Positions 24,600-32,557 of a DNA stretch of 64,000 nt are shown here, one piece after another. A program made the translations under genes and the position numbers. The DNA lies in contig NZ_CP084541.1 of NCBI RefSeq assembly GCF_020410765.1, positions 4,979,001 to 5,043,000 of the forward strand, written 5' to 3'. This DNA comes from Streptomyces marincola. GTDB lineage: Bacteria; Actinomycetota; Actinomycetes; Streptomycetales; Streptomycetaceae. Every line of letters begins with the position of its first letter. Position 1 is the first letter of the stretch. Below the pieces are notes generated by a model. It searched no databases. It had not been told where the DNA came from and saw nothing but the letters and a program-made list of their open reading frames with translations.

Positions 24600-24626
24600 C
24601 GGGCCCGCCGCTCCCCGGCGGGCCCG
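24600..24626 (+). terminator. Hairpin between polyprenyl synthase and oxygenase genes
   Basis: Perfect 10-bp stem CGGGCCCGCC / GGCGGGCCCG with a 7-base loop, 12 bases after the synthase stop. It may terminate or attenuate transcription into the oxygenase gene. Confidence 0.65.
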
Positions 24627-24661
24627 CCTCCGTTGTCCCAGCGAGTGCGAGGAGCACTGAC

Positions 24662-25822
24662 ATGCCCTACGACGACGCGTCGATGGACGCGCTGCGCCGG
24701 TCCGGCGACGAGCTCGCGGACGCCACCGTGGCCACACTGTTCGAACGAGGGGAGGTCGGCACGTTCAACTCCCTGATGCGCTTCGTCTCGACCGCGGGCG
24801 CGCCCCTGCCCGAGGGGCTGCCCGACGTCGCACGGGACTACCTGGAGCGGACGAGCGCGCCGCCGTCCTGGGTGGACTGGGACGAGATGGAACGGGCGCG
24901 GCTGTTCTTCATCGACAACAACGTGCACATCTCCACCGCCCTCGCGTTCGCCTCCATGCCCGCGTGCTACCTCCTCCCGCACGGCGCGCGCCTGCTGTCG
25001 ACGACCCACGGCCTCGACTACCCGTCCCGGCGGATGGCGGAGACCGGCCAGTTCACCGTGCACCTGATGGCACCGGACGCGTTCGAGGCGGGCAGCCGGT
25101 TCCTCCCGGCCGTGCAGAAGGTCAGGCTGCTGCACGCCTCGATCCGCCACCACCTGGTGCGGGAGGGGCGCTGGGACGTCGGTTCGCAGGGCGTGCCGAT
25201 CTGCCAGGAGGACATGATCGGCGCGCAGATGCTCTTCTCGCTGCTGGTGCTCGACAGCCTGCACCGGCTGGGCGTGCACATGAGCACCGAGGGCGCGCGG
25301 GCGTACTTCTACGCCTGGCGCGTGGTCGGCGCGATGCTGGGCGTGGACCAGGATGCCGCACCGACGGACCTCGAATCCGCCCGCGGCTTCCTGGACCGCT
25401 ACCTGCTGCGCCACATGGGCCCGAGCGAGGAAGGGGCCCGGCTGACGCGGCAGTTGATCGACCTGTACGAGGAGGTGGTGCCCGGCACGTTCTTCGACCC
25501 GATCGTCGCCGCGCTCATCCGCCACCTGATCGGGGACACGTGCGCCGACTGGCTGCGGGTGCCGCGCGCCGCGTGGGACACGGTCATCGGGCTGCTGCCC
25601 CGGCTGCTCGGCGTCCTGGAGACGCTCGAGGACCGGTCACCCCTCGGCGCCTGGGCGCTCGACCGCCTCGGTCACCTGACGACCATCTTCGAACTCTCCT
25701 CGCTCACCCGCGGCCGCGTCATGCACTACGCGATCCCCGAGCATCTGCGGAAGGACTTCGGTGTGTCGTCGACGGTGCCCCCGGGACGCCGCTGGACGCC
25801 CCCGCCCACGACGGTGTTCTGA
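24662..25822 (+). CDS. DUF2236 oxygenase (MpaB/latex-clearing-protein family)
   Basis: 386 residues of the haem-binding DUF2236 family, which includes rubber oxygenase Lcp and fungal MpaB, the enzyme that cleaves a prenyl chain in mycophenolic acid biosynthesis. The motif KVRLLHASIRHHLV carries the haem-ligand His and neighbouring Arg expected in Lcp. Other family blocks are LFFIDNNVHISTALAFASMP and HMSTEGARAYFYAWRVVGAMLGV. GAGGAGC precedes the ATG. Immediately downstream of a polyprenyl synthase, so oxidative cleavage of an isoprenoid chain is a reasonable guess; the gene product lacks a clear secretion signal, unlike Lcp. Confidence 0.82.
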   Translation: MPYDDASMDALRRSGDELADATVATLFERGEVGTFNSLMRFVSTAGAPLPEGLPDVARDYLERTSAPPSWVDWDEMERARLFFIDNNVHISTALAFASMPACYLLPHGARLLSTTHGLDYPSRRMAETGQFTVHLMAPDAFEAGSRFLPAVQKVRLLHASIRHHLVREGRWDVGSQGVPICQEDMIGAQMLFSLLVLDSLHRLGVHMSTEGARAYFYAWRVVGAMLGVDQDAAPTDLESARGFLDRYLLRHMGPSEEGARLTRQLIDLYEEVVPGTFFDPIVAALIRHLIGDTCADWLRVPRAAWDTVIGLLPRLLGVLETLEDRSPLGAWALDRLGHLTTIFELSSLTRGRVMHYAIPEHLRKDFGVSSTVPPGRRWTPPPTTVF

Positions 25823-25836
25823 CCCCCGGCGGGTCA
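25820..25836. terminator. Short hairpin between convergent oxygenase and dehydrogenase genes
   Basis: TGACCC-CCGGC-GGGTCA, 6-bp stem that includes the oxygenase stop codon, in the gap before the convergent dehydrogenase stop. The GGGTCAGGC unit is repeated once just downstream. Confidence 0.45.
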
Positions 25837-25842
25837 GGCGGG

Positions 25843-26991
25843 TCAGGCGGCCTTGGTCATCGCGGGTTTGAGCAGGACCTTGGTCCAGCCGTCGGTGCGC
25901 TTGTCGAAGCGGTCGTACGCCTCCGGCGCGTCCTCAAGCGGCAGCCGGTGGGAGACGACGAAGCCGGGGGCGGCGCGGCCCGCGATGATCAGGTCGCGCA
26001 GGTGCCGGTTGTACGCCTTGACGTTGGCCTGCCCGGTGCCCATGCGCTGGCCCTTCTCGAAGAACCGGCCCATCTTGAACAGCAGTTCACCCCGCCGGGC
26101 CGCCTCGCTCGGGCCGCCGGGGTCGCCCGGCACGTACAGGCCGACGACGCCGAGGGTGCCGGTGGGGCGGACCGCCTCGACCAGGGTGTTGAGGACGAGC
26201 GCGGGCTGCTCCTCGCCCTCGCGGACGGTGGCCTGGTAGCCGACGGCGTCGATGCCCTTGTCGGTGCCCTCGCCGTTCGTCAGGTCCTTGATCTGCTCGG
26301 CCGCGTCGGCCGCGGTGTAGTCGACGGGCACGGCGCCGATGCGTTCGGCCAGGGCGAGCCGGTCGGGCTGCCGGTCGACGACGAAGACCCGCGAGGCGCC
26401 GCGCAGGAACGCCGAGTAGGCCGCCATCAGCCCGACCGGACCCGCGCCGAAGACGCACACGGTCTCGCCCGGGGAGACCCCGGCGAGTTCGGTGGCGTGG
26501 TAGCCGGTCGGGAAGATGTCGGCGAGCAGCGCGAAGTCGTCCTCGTGCTCCTCGCCCTTGGGCAGTTGCAGGCAGTTGTAGTCGGCGAACGGCACCCGCA
26601 GGTACTCGGCCTGGCCGCCGCGGTAGGGGCCCATCGAGACGTAGCCGTAGGCGCCGCCCGCGAAGCCGTCGTTGACGGTGAGGCAGAAGCCGGTGTTGCC
26701 CGCCTGGCAGTTCTTGCAGAAGCCGCAGGCGACGTTGAACGGCATGACGACCCGGTCGCCCGGCCGCACGCTTGCGACGCCTGGGCCCGCCTCCTCGACG
26801 ACGCCCATGTTCTCGTGGCCGAAGACGATGCCGGGTTCCGCCGCCGTCCTGCCCTCGTACATGTGCAGGTCGGAGCCGCAGATGGCGGTGGTCGTGACGC
26901 GTACGACGACGTCGGTCGGGTCCTCGATGCGCGGATCGGACACGTCCTGCACCGCCACCGAGTAGGGCTCCTGGTAAACGACGGCCCGCAT
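25843..26991 (-). CDS. Zinc-dependent alcohol dehydrogenase (formaldehyde dehydrogenase-like)
   Basis: 382 residues of the medium-chain dehydrogenase family. The catalytic zinc site is C38 (ICGSDLH) and H59-E60 (FGHENMG). Structural zinc ligands are C89, C92, C95 and C103 in ACGFCKNCQAGNTGFC. The NAD-binding glycine loop is VFGAGPVGLM. The inserted blocks VPFADYNCLQLP and DAVGYQATVREGEEQPALVLN match glutathione-independent formaldehyde dehydrogenase-like enzymes. Probably detoxifies aldehydes or oxidises short alcohols with NAD. Single-gene unit with an upstream leader of about 250 bp. Confidence 0.92.
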   Translation of the reverse strand: MRAVVYQEPYSVAVQDVSDPRIEDPTDVVVRVTTTAICGSDLHMYEGRTAAEPGIVFGHENMGVVEEAGPGVASVRPGDRVVMPFNVACGFCKNCQAGNTGFCLTVNDGFAGGAYGYVSMGPYRGGQAEYLRVPFADYNCLQLPKGEEHEDDFALLADIFPTGYHATELAGVSPGETVCVFGAGPVGLMAAYSAFLRGASRVFVVDRQPDRLALAERIGAVPVDYTAADAAEQIKDLTNGEGTDKGIDAVGYQATVREGEEQPALVLNTLVEAVRPTGTLGVVGLYVPGDPGGPSEAARRGELLFKMGRFFEKGQRMGTGQANVKAYNRHLRDLIIAGRAAPGFVVSHRLPLEDAPEAYDRFDKRTDGWTKVLLKPAMTKAA

Positions 26992-27243
26992 GCTGCCTCC
27001 CGTGCGCTCGACTGGTGGTGAGCTTTTGAGGTGATTCGCGGCACTTCGGTGCTTTAGCCCACTCTAGTGGCGGCGGAGCGGGGCCGCGACCGGGCGCGGG
27101 GTCCGCTTCCCGGGTGCATCCCGGCGGCCGTTCCGGTGACGCGCGCCGTCCCGGGCGAGCGGTCACTCTCCGCACATATAAGTGTGACTATCGGATGTTA
27201 TGCACTTTTCATTCCCCCGATCGCCTTCCGTGCGGAGAACACC
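26992..27243. promoter_or_regulatory. Divergent promoter region of dehydrogenase and CapA genes
   Basis: 252 bp without a gene. A GCAC-TTCG-GTGC mini-hairpin sits at 27041-27052. An AT-rich stretch at 27175-27215 (CACATATAAGTGTG and neighbours) is the probable promoter zone of the CapA gene. GGAG at 27234-27237 is its ribosome-binding site. Confidence 0.4.
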
Positions 27244-28404
27244 GTGTCACCTGAACCAGCCCGCCGTGCCGCCCGCCCCGCCGCCGCGGCACTCCTCCTC
27301 TGCGCCCTCGCCGCGTGCGGCGAGGAGGCCGCGCCCGCGCCGGAGAACAGGAAGGAGCCCGCCGCCGCGCAGCCCGCGGCCGAGGGCTTCACCCTCGTCG
27401 CCACCGGCGACCTGCTCGTGCACGACTCCGTCATCCGCCAGGCGAACGCCGACGCCGGCGGTCGCGGCCACGACTTCCGGCGCATGCTCGCCGCGGCGGA
27501 GCCCACCGTCGCGTCCGCCGACCTGGCGCTGTGCCACATGGAGACCGTCTACGGGCCCGACGGCGGGCCGTTCACCGGCTACCCGGCGTTCACGACCCCG
27601 CCCGAGATCGCGGAAGCCGTGGCCTCCGTCGGCTACGACTCCTGCTCCACCGCCTCCAACCACACCCTGGACGCCGGCGCGGACGGAGTCGTCCGCACCC
27701 TGGACGCCATGGACCGCGCGGGCCTGGCGCACGCCGGTTCGGCGCGCACCGCCGAGGAACGCGACACCCCCGTCCTCCTCGACGCCGGTCCGGCGAAGGT
27801 CGCCCACCTCGCCTACACCTACGGCACCAACGGCATCCCCGTTCCGGCGGGCGAACCCTGGCTGGTCAACCTCATCGAGCCCGAGCGCATCGTCGCGGAC
27901 GCCCGCGCGGCCCGCGACGCGGGCGCGGACGTGGTCGTCGTCAGCATGCACTGGGGCACGGAGTGGCAGGAGGAGCCCGACGGCACCCAGCTCGGGCTCG
28001 CCGGCCTGCTGACCGCGTCCACCCGCGAGGGCCGCAAGGACATCGACCTCGTGCTCGGCACGCACGCCCACGTGCCGCAGGCGTTCGAGAAGGTCAACGG
28101 CACCTGGGTGGTCTACGGCATGGGCGACCAGATCGCCGGCGTCATGACCGACCCGCGCGGGCAGTTGGGCACGGCCGCGCGCTTCACGTTCGCGCCGCCC
28201 AAGGCCGCGGGGGAGCCCTGGGCGGTCGAGAAGGCCGAGTACATCCCGCACCGCGTCGACAACGACCCCATCACCCTGGTCAACCTCCCGCGCGCGCTGG
28301 CCGCCGAGCCGGGCGACGCCGAGCACCGGGCCGCGCTCGACGCCGTCGGCGCCGCCGTGCTCGCCCGGGGCGCGGCGGCCGACGGCCTGGTCCTGGGCCA
28401 CTGA
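27244..28404 (+). CDS. CapA-family lipoprotein
   Basis: 386 residues from GTG at 27244, supported by GGAG six bases upstream. The signal peptide ends in a lipobox, L22-A-A-C25, so the mature protein is a membrane-anchored lipoprotein. The CapA/PGA_cap metallophosphoesterase-like domain has VATGDLLVHDSV, STASNHTLDAGADG, VVVSMHWGTEWQ and VLGTHAHVPQAFE, which provide the metal-binding Asp, Asn and His residues. CapA proteins are named from poly-gamma-glutamate capsule systems, but no CapB/C genes are nearby, so the role is open. Confidence 0.9.
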   Translation: MSPEPARRAARPAAAALLLCALAACGEEAAPAPENRKEPAAAQPAAEGFTLVATGDLLVHDSVIRQANADAGGRGHDFRRMLAAAEPTVASADLALCHMETVYGPDGGPFTGYPAFTTPPEIAEAVASVGYDSCSTASNHTLDAGADGVVRTLDAMDRAGLAHAGSARTAEERDTPVLLDAGPAKVAHLAYTYGTNGIPVPAGEPWLVNLIEPERIVADARAARDAGADVVVVSMHWGTEWQEEPDGTQLGLAGLLTASTREGRKDIDLVLGTHAHVPQAFEKVNGTWVVYGMGDQIAGVMTDPRGQLGTAARFTFAPPKAAGEPWAVEKAEYIPHRVDNDPITLVNLPRALAAEPGDAEHRAALDAVGAAVLARGAAADGLVLGH

Positions 28405-28413
28405 CGCCACTGA

Positions 28414-28447
28414 CGCCACGGCTCCCCGGGCCAACGGCCGCGTGGCG
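28414..28447 (+). terminator. Hairpin after CapA gene
   Basis: CGCCACG (28414-28420) pairs with CGTGGCG (28441-28447), 7-bp perfect stem with a 20-base loop, ten bases after the CapA stop. It overlaps the end of the AraC remnant. Confidence 0.45.
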
Positions 28448-28560
28448 CGGAACGTGCGGCGGTGGACATCCGGTGGCACGCCGATGACGCGGTTGAAGTG
28501 GCGGCGCGAAGTCGTACCCGTGCCCATGCCGGTGGCCGCCGCGAGGGAAACCCGAATCGC
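28444..28560 (-). pseudogene. Remnant of an AraC/GlxA-type regulator (C-terminal HTH)
   Basis: Read on the minus strand, TGMGTGTTSRRHFNRVIG followed by VPPDVHRRTF closely matches the last helix and tail of AraC-family regulators (typical form: GFGSATTLRRHF then VGVPPxxYRRTF). Nothing upstream on this strand extends to the first HTH helix or a ligand domain, and no intact start exists. It is therefore a fragment. It is divergent from the decayed dehydrogenase-like gene, an arrangement in which such regulators often occur. Confidence 0.6.
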
Positions 28561-28654
28561 ACGGGCCATGGCGTTCCGGACACGCACCCCGACCGGTCAC
28601 CGCCGCCAGGATGTGAGGAGTCGGTCGTGTGCGAGCGGCGGGAGAGCCGATGGG

Positions 28655-29456
28655 ATCGGGACGAGCGGTGGCCCGTACGGCGCCTACGGGCACACCGGGC
28701 GCTTCGTGACGGCGGAGCCGCGGGAGCGCGGGTACGTCCCGATCCCGTCGGGGCGCGACGCGGACAGGCTGCGGGCGTTCGCGGCCTCCGTGCCCGGTCC
28801 TGCCGCCCGCCCGGCCGGGACGGACGACCCGGCCGCCCTCGACCGCGCGCCGGCCGGCGCGGTCGCCGTGATCAACGGTGCCGGGCCCTTCGCCGCCACC
28901 GCCGCGCCCCTCATCGAGGCCGCCTTGCGCGCCCGCATCCCCTACGCGGACGCGGCGGCGGAGATCGCGGCCGACCTCGACACGTTCGCAAACTCCGCCG
29001 ACCGCGCCCGCCGCCGCGGGCGCCGTCTCCCGGCGGCGCGGGAACGGAAGGCGCGTGCGCCGGAACGACGGCCGACCCGAGTACCGCGACGCCGCCCCGC
29101 CGACCCTGACCTGGCGCTTTCCCGACCCGATGGGACCGAGGGCCGTGCCCGGCGAGTTCACCATGGCCGACGGGGCGCGTGGCGGCGTGCCGCGGCCCGC
29201 GGCCGGGGCATCTACGCCGTCACCGCGCCGCTCGCGGTGGAGGCGGTCGACCGCGTCCTCGACGGGGCGGACCAGGGCCACCGGCGTCGCCTCCGCCGGC
29301 GCGGCCTTCGACGTGCCCGACTTCCTGCGCGCGCTGGCCGCGCACCTCGACGTCGAACGCCCCCTACCGGCCCCTGACTTCCCGCCTGCGCCGGGCGCCG
29401 CGCCGGCCCCGGAGGCGCGGGAGACGGGGGAGGCGGTCCCCTTCATCCCCAGTTGA
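28655..29456 (+). pseudogene. Frameshifted saccharopine dehydrogenase-like NAD(P)-binding protein
   Basis: Homology to the saccharopine dehydrogenase/trans-acting enoyl reductase family is spread over two frames. In one frame: YGAYGHTGRFVTAEPRE, AVAVINGAGPFAATAAP and AALRARIPYADAAAEIA (28670-28980). In another: APPTLTWRFPDPMG and VPGEFTMADG (29090-29175). Back in the first: GIYAVTAPLAVEAVDRVLDG (~29200-29265). Then again in the second: GVASAGAAFDVPDFLRAL (~29280-29335), to a stop at 29456. At least three frame changes and loss of the central catalytic part show a dead gene. The Rossmann-type start has also lost its normal start codon context. Confidence 0.75.
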
Positions 29457-29474
29457 CCCATCCGAAGAACTCTT

Positions 29475-29501
29475 GCAACGCAAACGCAACGTTCGGCAAC
29501 G
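29475..29501 (+). promoter_or_regulatory. Three phased GCAACG repeats upstream of lectin gene
   Basis: GCAACG occurs at 29475, 29486 and 29496, spaced 11 and 10 bp. The copies lie on one face of the helix in an AT-enriched stretch about 105-130 bp upstream of the lectin start. Candidate operator; no regulator assigned. Confidence 0.45.
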
Positions 29502-29606
29502 TAAAGAACCCTAGTCTCAGGGTGTACCGCAGGCGATTGTTGGAGTAAACCTTTCCCAACGCACTGTCAGCCCGCATCCGACACCCCATCGTGAGGCACC
29601 GGATCG

Positions 29607-30488
29607 ATGCCGAAGCAACAACCATCGCGTTTCGTCGACGCGTTCTCCCAGCGCCCGGCCGTCGCCCGCCGCGGGCTCCTGCCGGGGAAGCGGGTGTTCA
29701 CCTCGGTGGGTTCGGCGGCGGCGGTGGCCGCGGTCGTCACCGCGTCCGTCTGGACCCTGGGGGTCGTCCTGCCCGGTGGCGACGACACGCCCGAGACCGT
29801 CGCCGCCCCGCTGCCCAGCCCGCCGGCCCCCGCCCCTGAGGAGACGGAGGAGGAGCCGACCGAGGAGCCCACCGAGGAGGAGACGGAGGAGGAGGCGGAG
29901 GAGGAGCAACCGCCCCCGCCGCCCGCCCAGCCGCCCGTGCAGCAGCAGGTCGTCGAGGACGAGCCCACCGAGGAGGAGCCCGAGGAGGAGCCGGAGGAGG
30001 AACCCGAGGAGGAACCGGAGGAAGAGCCCCGGCGGGCCGAGCTCGTCAGCGATCCCAACGTGCTCGCCGACGGCGTCTACCGGCTGGTCGCCAACACCAC
30101 GGACGACCGCTGCCTCGACGTGGACACCAGCGGCACCGCGCCGGGCACCAACGTCCGCCAGTGGGAGTGCAACGACACCTCGGCGCAGAACTTCACGCTC
30201 CAGGCGGTCGGCAAGGACACGTACACCATGATCGGCCTGGGCGGCAACTGCGTGGACGTGGAGAACGGTTCGCGCGACGCGGGTGCGAACATCCGCATGT
30301 GGCACTGCAACGGCGCCCCGGCCCAGCAGTGGCGCCTTGAGGCCAACCTCAACGGCTACATCGTGCAGTCCATGGTCAGCGGCCGGTGCATGGACGTGGA
30401 CAACGCCAGCACCGACTGGGGCGCCAACGTCCGGCAGTGGGACTGCAACCGCACCCCCGCGCAGACCTGGCGGCTGGAAGCGCGGTGA
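29607..30488 (+). CDS. Membrane-anchored ricin-type beta-trefoil lectin
   Basis: 293 residues. One transmembrane helix at about 32-55 (SVGSAAAVAAVVTASVWTLGVVL) follows a short basic cytoplasmic end. A linker extremely rich in Glu and Pro (~65-142, repeats of EEPEEE) leads to a C-terminal beta-trefoil with three ricin repeats. These carry CLDVDTSG...QNF, CVDVENGS...QQW and CMDVDNAS...QTW. The extracellular domain should bind galactose-type or other glycans; no catalytic domain is fused. The gene precedes the sigma factor and T7SS-like genes, but a link is not shown. Confidence 0.87.
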   Translation: MPKQQPSRFVDAFSQRPAVARRGLLPGKRVFTSVGSAAAVAAVVTASVWTLGVVLPGGDDTPETVAAPLPSPPAPAPEETEEEPTEEPTEEETEEEAEEEQPPPPPAQPPVQQQVVEDEPTEEEPEEEPEEEPEEEPEEEPRRAELVSDPNVLADGVYRLVANTTDDRCLDVDTSGTAPGTNVRQWECNDTSAQNFTLQAVGKDTYTMIGLGGNCVDVENGSRDAGANIRMWHCNGAPAQQWRLEANLNGYIVQSMVSGRCMDVDNASTDWGANVRQWDCNRTPAQTWRLEAR

Positions 30489-30598
30489 GCCGACCGCGAG
30501 TCGGGGAAATCCCGCCGCCACCCGCAGGTAACGTCCCGGTCATTCGCACTGGCGTAGCCTCATGTGTCGCACCGTCCGAGCGCTGTTGGAGCAGAGCG

Positions 30599-31255
30599 AT
30601 GCCTGACGCTCATTCGCCTCACCCCCTGGCCCGGCCGGCGCTCCGGCCGGGCCAGGCCGCCCCCGCCGCTTCGGCCCCCGCCGCCCCGGCCCCGGCCCCC
30701 GCCGCGCGGCCCGCGCCCTGCGCGGCGGCCAGGCCGCCGGCCGCGGAACGCCACCGCAGCCGCCTGCTGCGCTACGCCAACCGCCTCACGCCGGGGGATC
30801 CGCACCGGGCCGAGGACATCGTGCAGGAGACCATGCTCAGGGCCTGGCTGGCCACCGACGAGTTCGCGGGCGAGGAGGGCGGGTTCCACGCCGACGACGA
30901 CCACCTCGCCGCCTGGCTGCACACCGTCGCCCGCAACCTGGCCGTCGACGCGCGCCGCCGCGACCGCAGCGTGCCGGTCGGCATCCTGCCGCCCGCGCTG
31001 CTGCGCCGGGCCGCCGACGACGGAGCCGACGTCGCCGACCGGGTCGTCGACCGGGTCGCCGTCCTCGGCGCGCTGTCCCGGCTCAGCCCCCTGCACCGCG
31101 ACGTGCTCGCCCACGTGCACCTCCGCGACCGTTCGCGGGAGGACGCCGCCCGGCTGCTCGGCATACCCAAGGGCACCGTGAAATCCCGCCTGCACTACGC
31201 TCTGGCCGCTCTGCGTACGGAGTTCGAGGCGGCCAAGGCGGCGGAGGCGGCATGA
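30599..31255 (+). CDS. ECF-type RNA polymerase sigma factor
   Basis: 218 residues. Region 2 is present (YANRLTPGDPHRAEDIVQETMLRAWLAT; LHTVARNLAVDARRRDR). Region 4 is SRLSPLHRDVLAHVHLRDRSREDAARLLGIPKGTVKSRLHYAL. The N-terminal ~45 residues are Ala/Pro-rich and probably disordered. A weak GGTAAC...CGTAG pair (30526, 30553) upstream is reminiscent of an ECF promoter, but the spacing is long. The stop overlaps the ATG of the following membrane protein, coupling the sigma factor to the T7SS-like locus; no zinc-binding anti-sigma factor was seen. Confidence 0.9.
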   Translation: MPDAHSPHPLARPALRPGQAAPAASAPAAPAPAPAARPAPCAAARPPAAERHRSRLLRYANRLTPGDPHRAEDIVQETMLRAWLATDEFAGEEGGFHADDDHLAAWLHTVARNLAVDARRRDRSVPVGILPPALLRRAADDGADVADRVVDRVAVLGALSRLSPLHRDVLAHVHLRDRSREDAARLLGIPKGTVKSRLHYALAALRTEFEAAKAAEAA

Positions 31256-32514
31256 GGAGCACCGATCCCTTCGAGTTCATCGACCGGCACCGGGACACCA
31301 TCTTCCGCGTGCTCGGCATCATCGCCGTGCTGCTCGTGGTGTTCCTGCTGGTGCGGCACCTGGCCATGCGCCAGGGCGGCTGGCGGGCCGGCTGGCGCCG
31401 CCTGCGCCGCGAACTCGCCATCACCGGCCACGCGTTCGCCGCACCCGTCCGCGCCTGGCTGCGGCACCGCCGCTCGCTGCGCGTCCTGGTGCGCGGCCTG
31501 CGCGACCCGGCCACCTGGCGGGACGCGGAACGCGCCGTCGCCGCCGCGCGGGACGCCGGGGGCCGCGCCTACGCCGCGCTCGTGGACCGCGACACCGTCA
31601 CCGTGCTCGTCGCGGGCGGCGACGACGCCTTCCCCGACGACCGGCGCTGGTGGCCGGCCGAGGACGACCCGGCGGGGCACTGGACCGTGGCCAGGGACGA
31701 ACTGCCGCCCGTCGTCCCCGTGCCCGACCAGGTGCACCCGGTGCTGGTCGCGGTCGGCGAGGTGGGCGGGCGCTGCGCCTTCGTCGACCTCGCGGCCGGC
31801 CCGCCGATGGTGTCCGTCGAGGGCGACCGCAGGTCCGCCGTCGCGCTGCACCAGGCCGTCGCCGCCCAACTGGAGGTCCGGCTGCCGGAAGGGCTCGTGG
31901 TCGTCGCCGAGGGCGTGCACCGCGACTTCCCCGGCTCGCCGGTGCGCGCCGCGCACCGGGCGGCGCGCGAGCAGCGCCCCACGCTCGGCCTCTCGCCGGT
32001 GCTGATCACCGCCGAGCTGCCCGACCCGGTGCCCACCGAACTCTCCGAGCCGCCCGCCCTGTTCCCCGAGCTGCGGCTGCTGCTGCTCGGCCCGGGACGC
32101 GGCCACCTGCGCACCCTGCTGACCGACCGGCACGGCCAGATCTCCGTCCTCGGCACGCCCCTGCTCGCCATGGGCAACGCCCTCAGCCGGGCCATCGCGG
32201 CGGTGCTCGACCGCATTCCGCCGGTCCTGCCGCCCGCCCCGCCCGCCGGGAGCACCGAGACCCCCAGGGCCTTCATCGAGCTCGACGACGAGGAGGAGGC
32301 GGACGAGGAGGAGACCGCGGGCGCGCCGGGCGCCACCGGCGCCGGCTGGTCCGCGCCCACCGTCGTCGCCCCCCGCCCGCCTGCCGCCGAGTTGGACGAC
32401 GAGGCCGAGAGCGAGCCCGCGCGGCGCCCGTCGGGACCCGCCCGCGAGCCCGAGGCCGCGCCGAGCGGCGGCACGCCCGCCGCCACCGGGACCACCGGCT
32501 CGCTGCCGGCCTGA
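31252..32514 (+). CDS. Single-pass membrane protein of the T7SS-like locus (unknown function)
   Basis: 420 residues. One transmembrane helix near residues 18-36 (IFRVLGIIAVLLVVFLLV), then a basic helix and a ~280-residue soluble domain with mixed strands and helices (RAYAALVDRDTVTVLVAGG; VAVGEVGGRCAFVDLAAGP). An acidic, proline-rich low-complexity tail follows. I do not recognise the family. ATG overlaps the sigma factor stop, and the EssC-like ATPase begins 43 bases downstream, so it is probably a structural or accessory part of that machine, or conceivably the sigma factor's regulator. Confidence 0.7.
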   Translation: MRSTDPFEFIDRHRDTIFRVLGIIAVLLVVFLLVRHLAMRQGGWRAGWRRLRRELAITGHAFAAPVRAWLRHRRSLRVLVRGLRDPATWRDAERAVAAARDAGGRAYAALVDRDTVTVLVAGGDDAFPDDRRWWPAEDDPAGHWTVARDELPPVVPVPDQVHPVLVAVGEVGGRCAFVDLAAGPPMVSVEGDRRSAVALHQAVAAQLEVRLPEGLVVVAEGVHRDFPGSPVRAAHRAAREQRPTLGLSPVLITAELPDPVPTELSEPPALFPELRLLLLGPGRGHLRTLLTDRHGQISVLGTPLLAMGNALSRAIAAVLDRIPPVLPPAPPAGSTETPRAFIELDDEEEADEEETAGAPGATGAGWSAPTVVAPRPPAAELDDEAESEPARRPSGPAREPEAAPSGGTPAATGTTGSLPA

Positions 32515-32557
32515 CCCGCACCCCGACCCACCACACCGACCCCCGGTTGGACCGCCA

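Noticed and set aside
30526..30557. ECF-type autoregulatory promoter for the sigma factor
   Set aside because: GGTAAC and CGTAG are spaced 21 bp, longer than the usual 16-17, so it is mentioned only as weak evidence.
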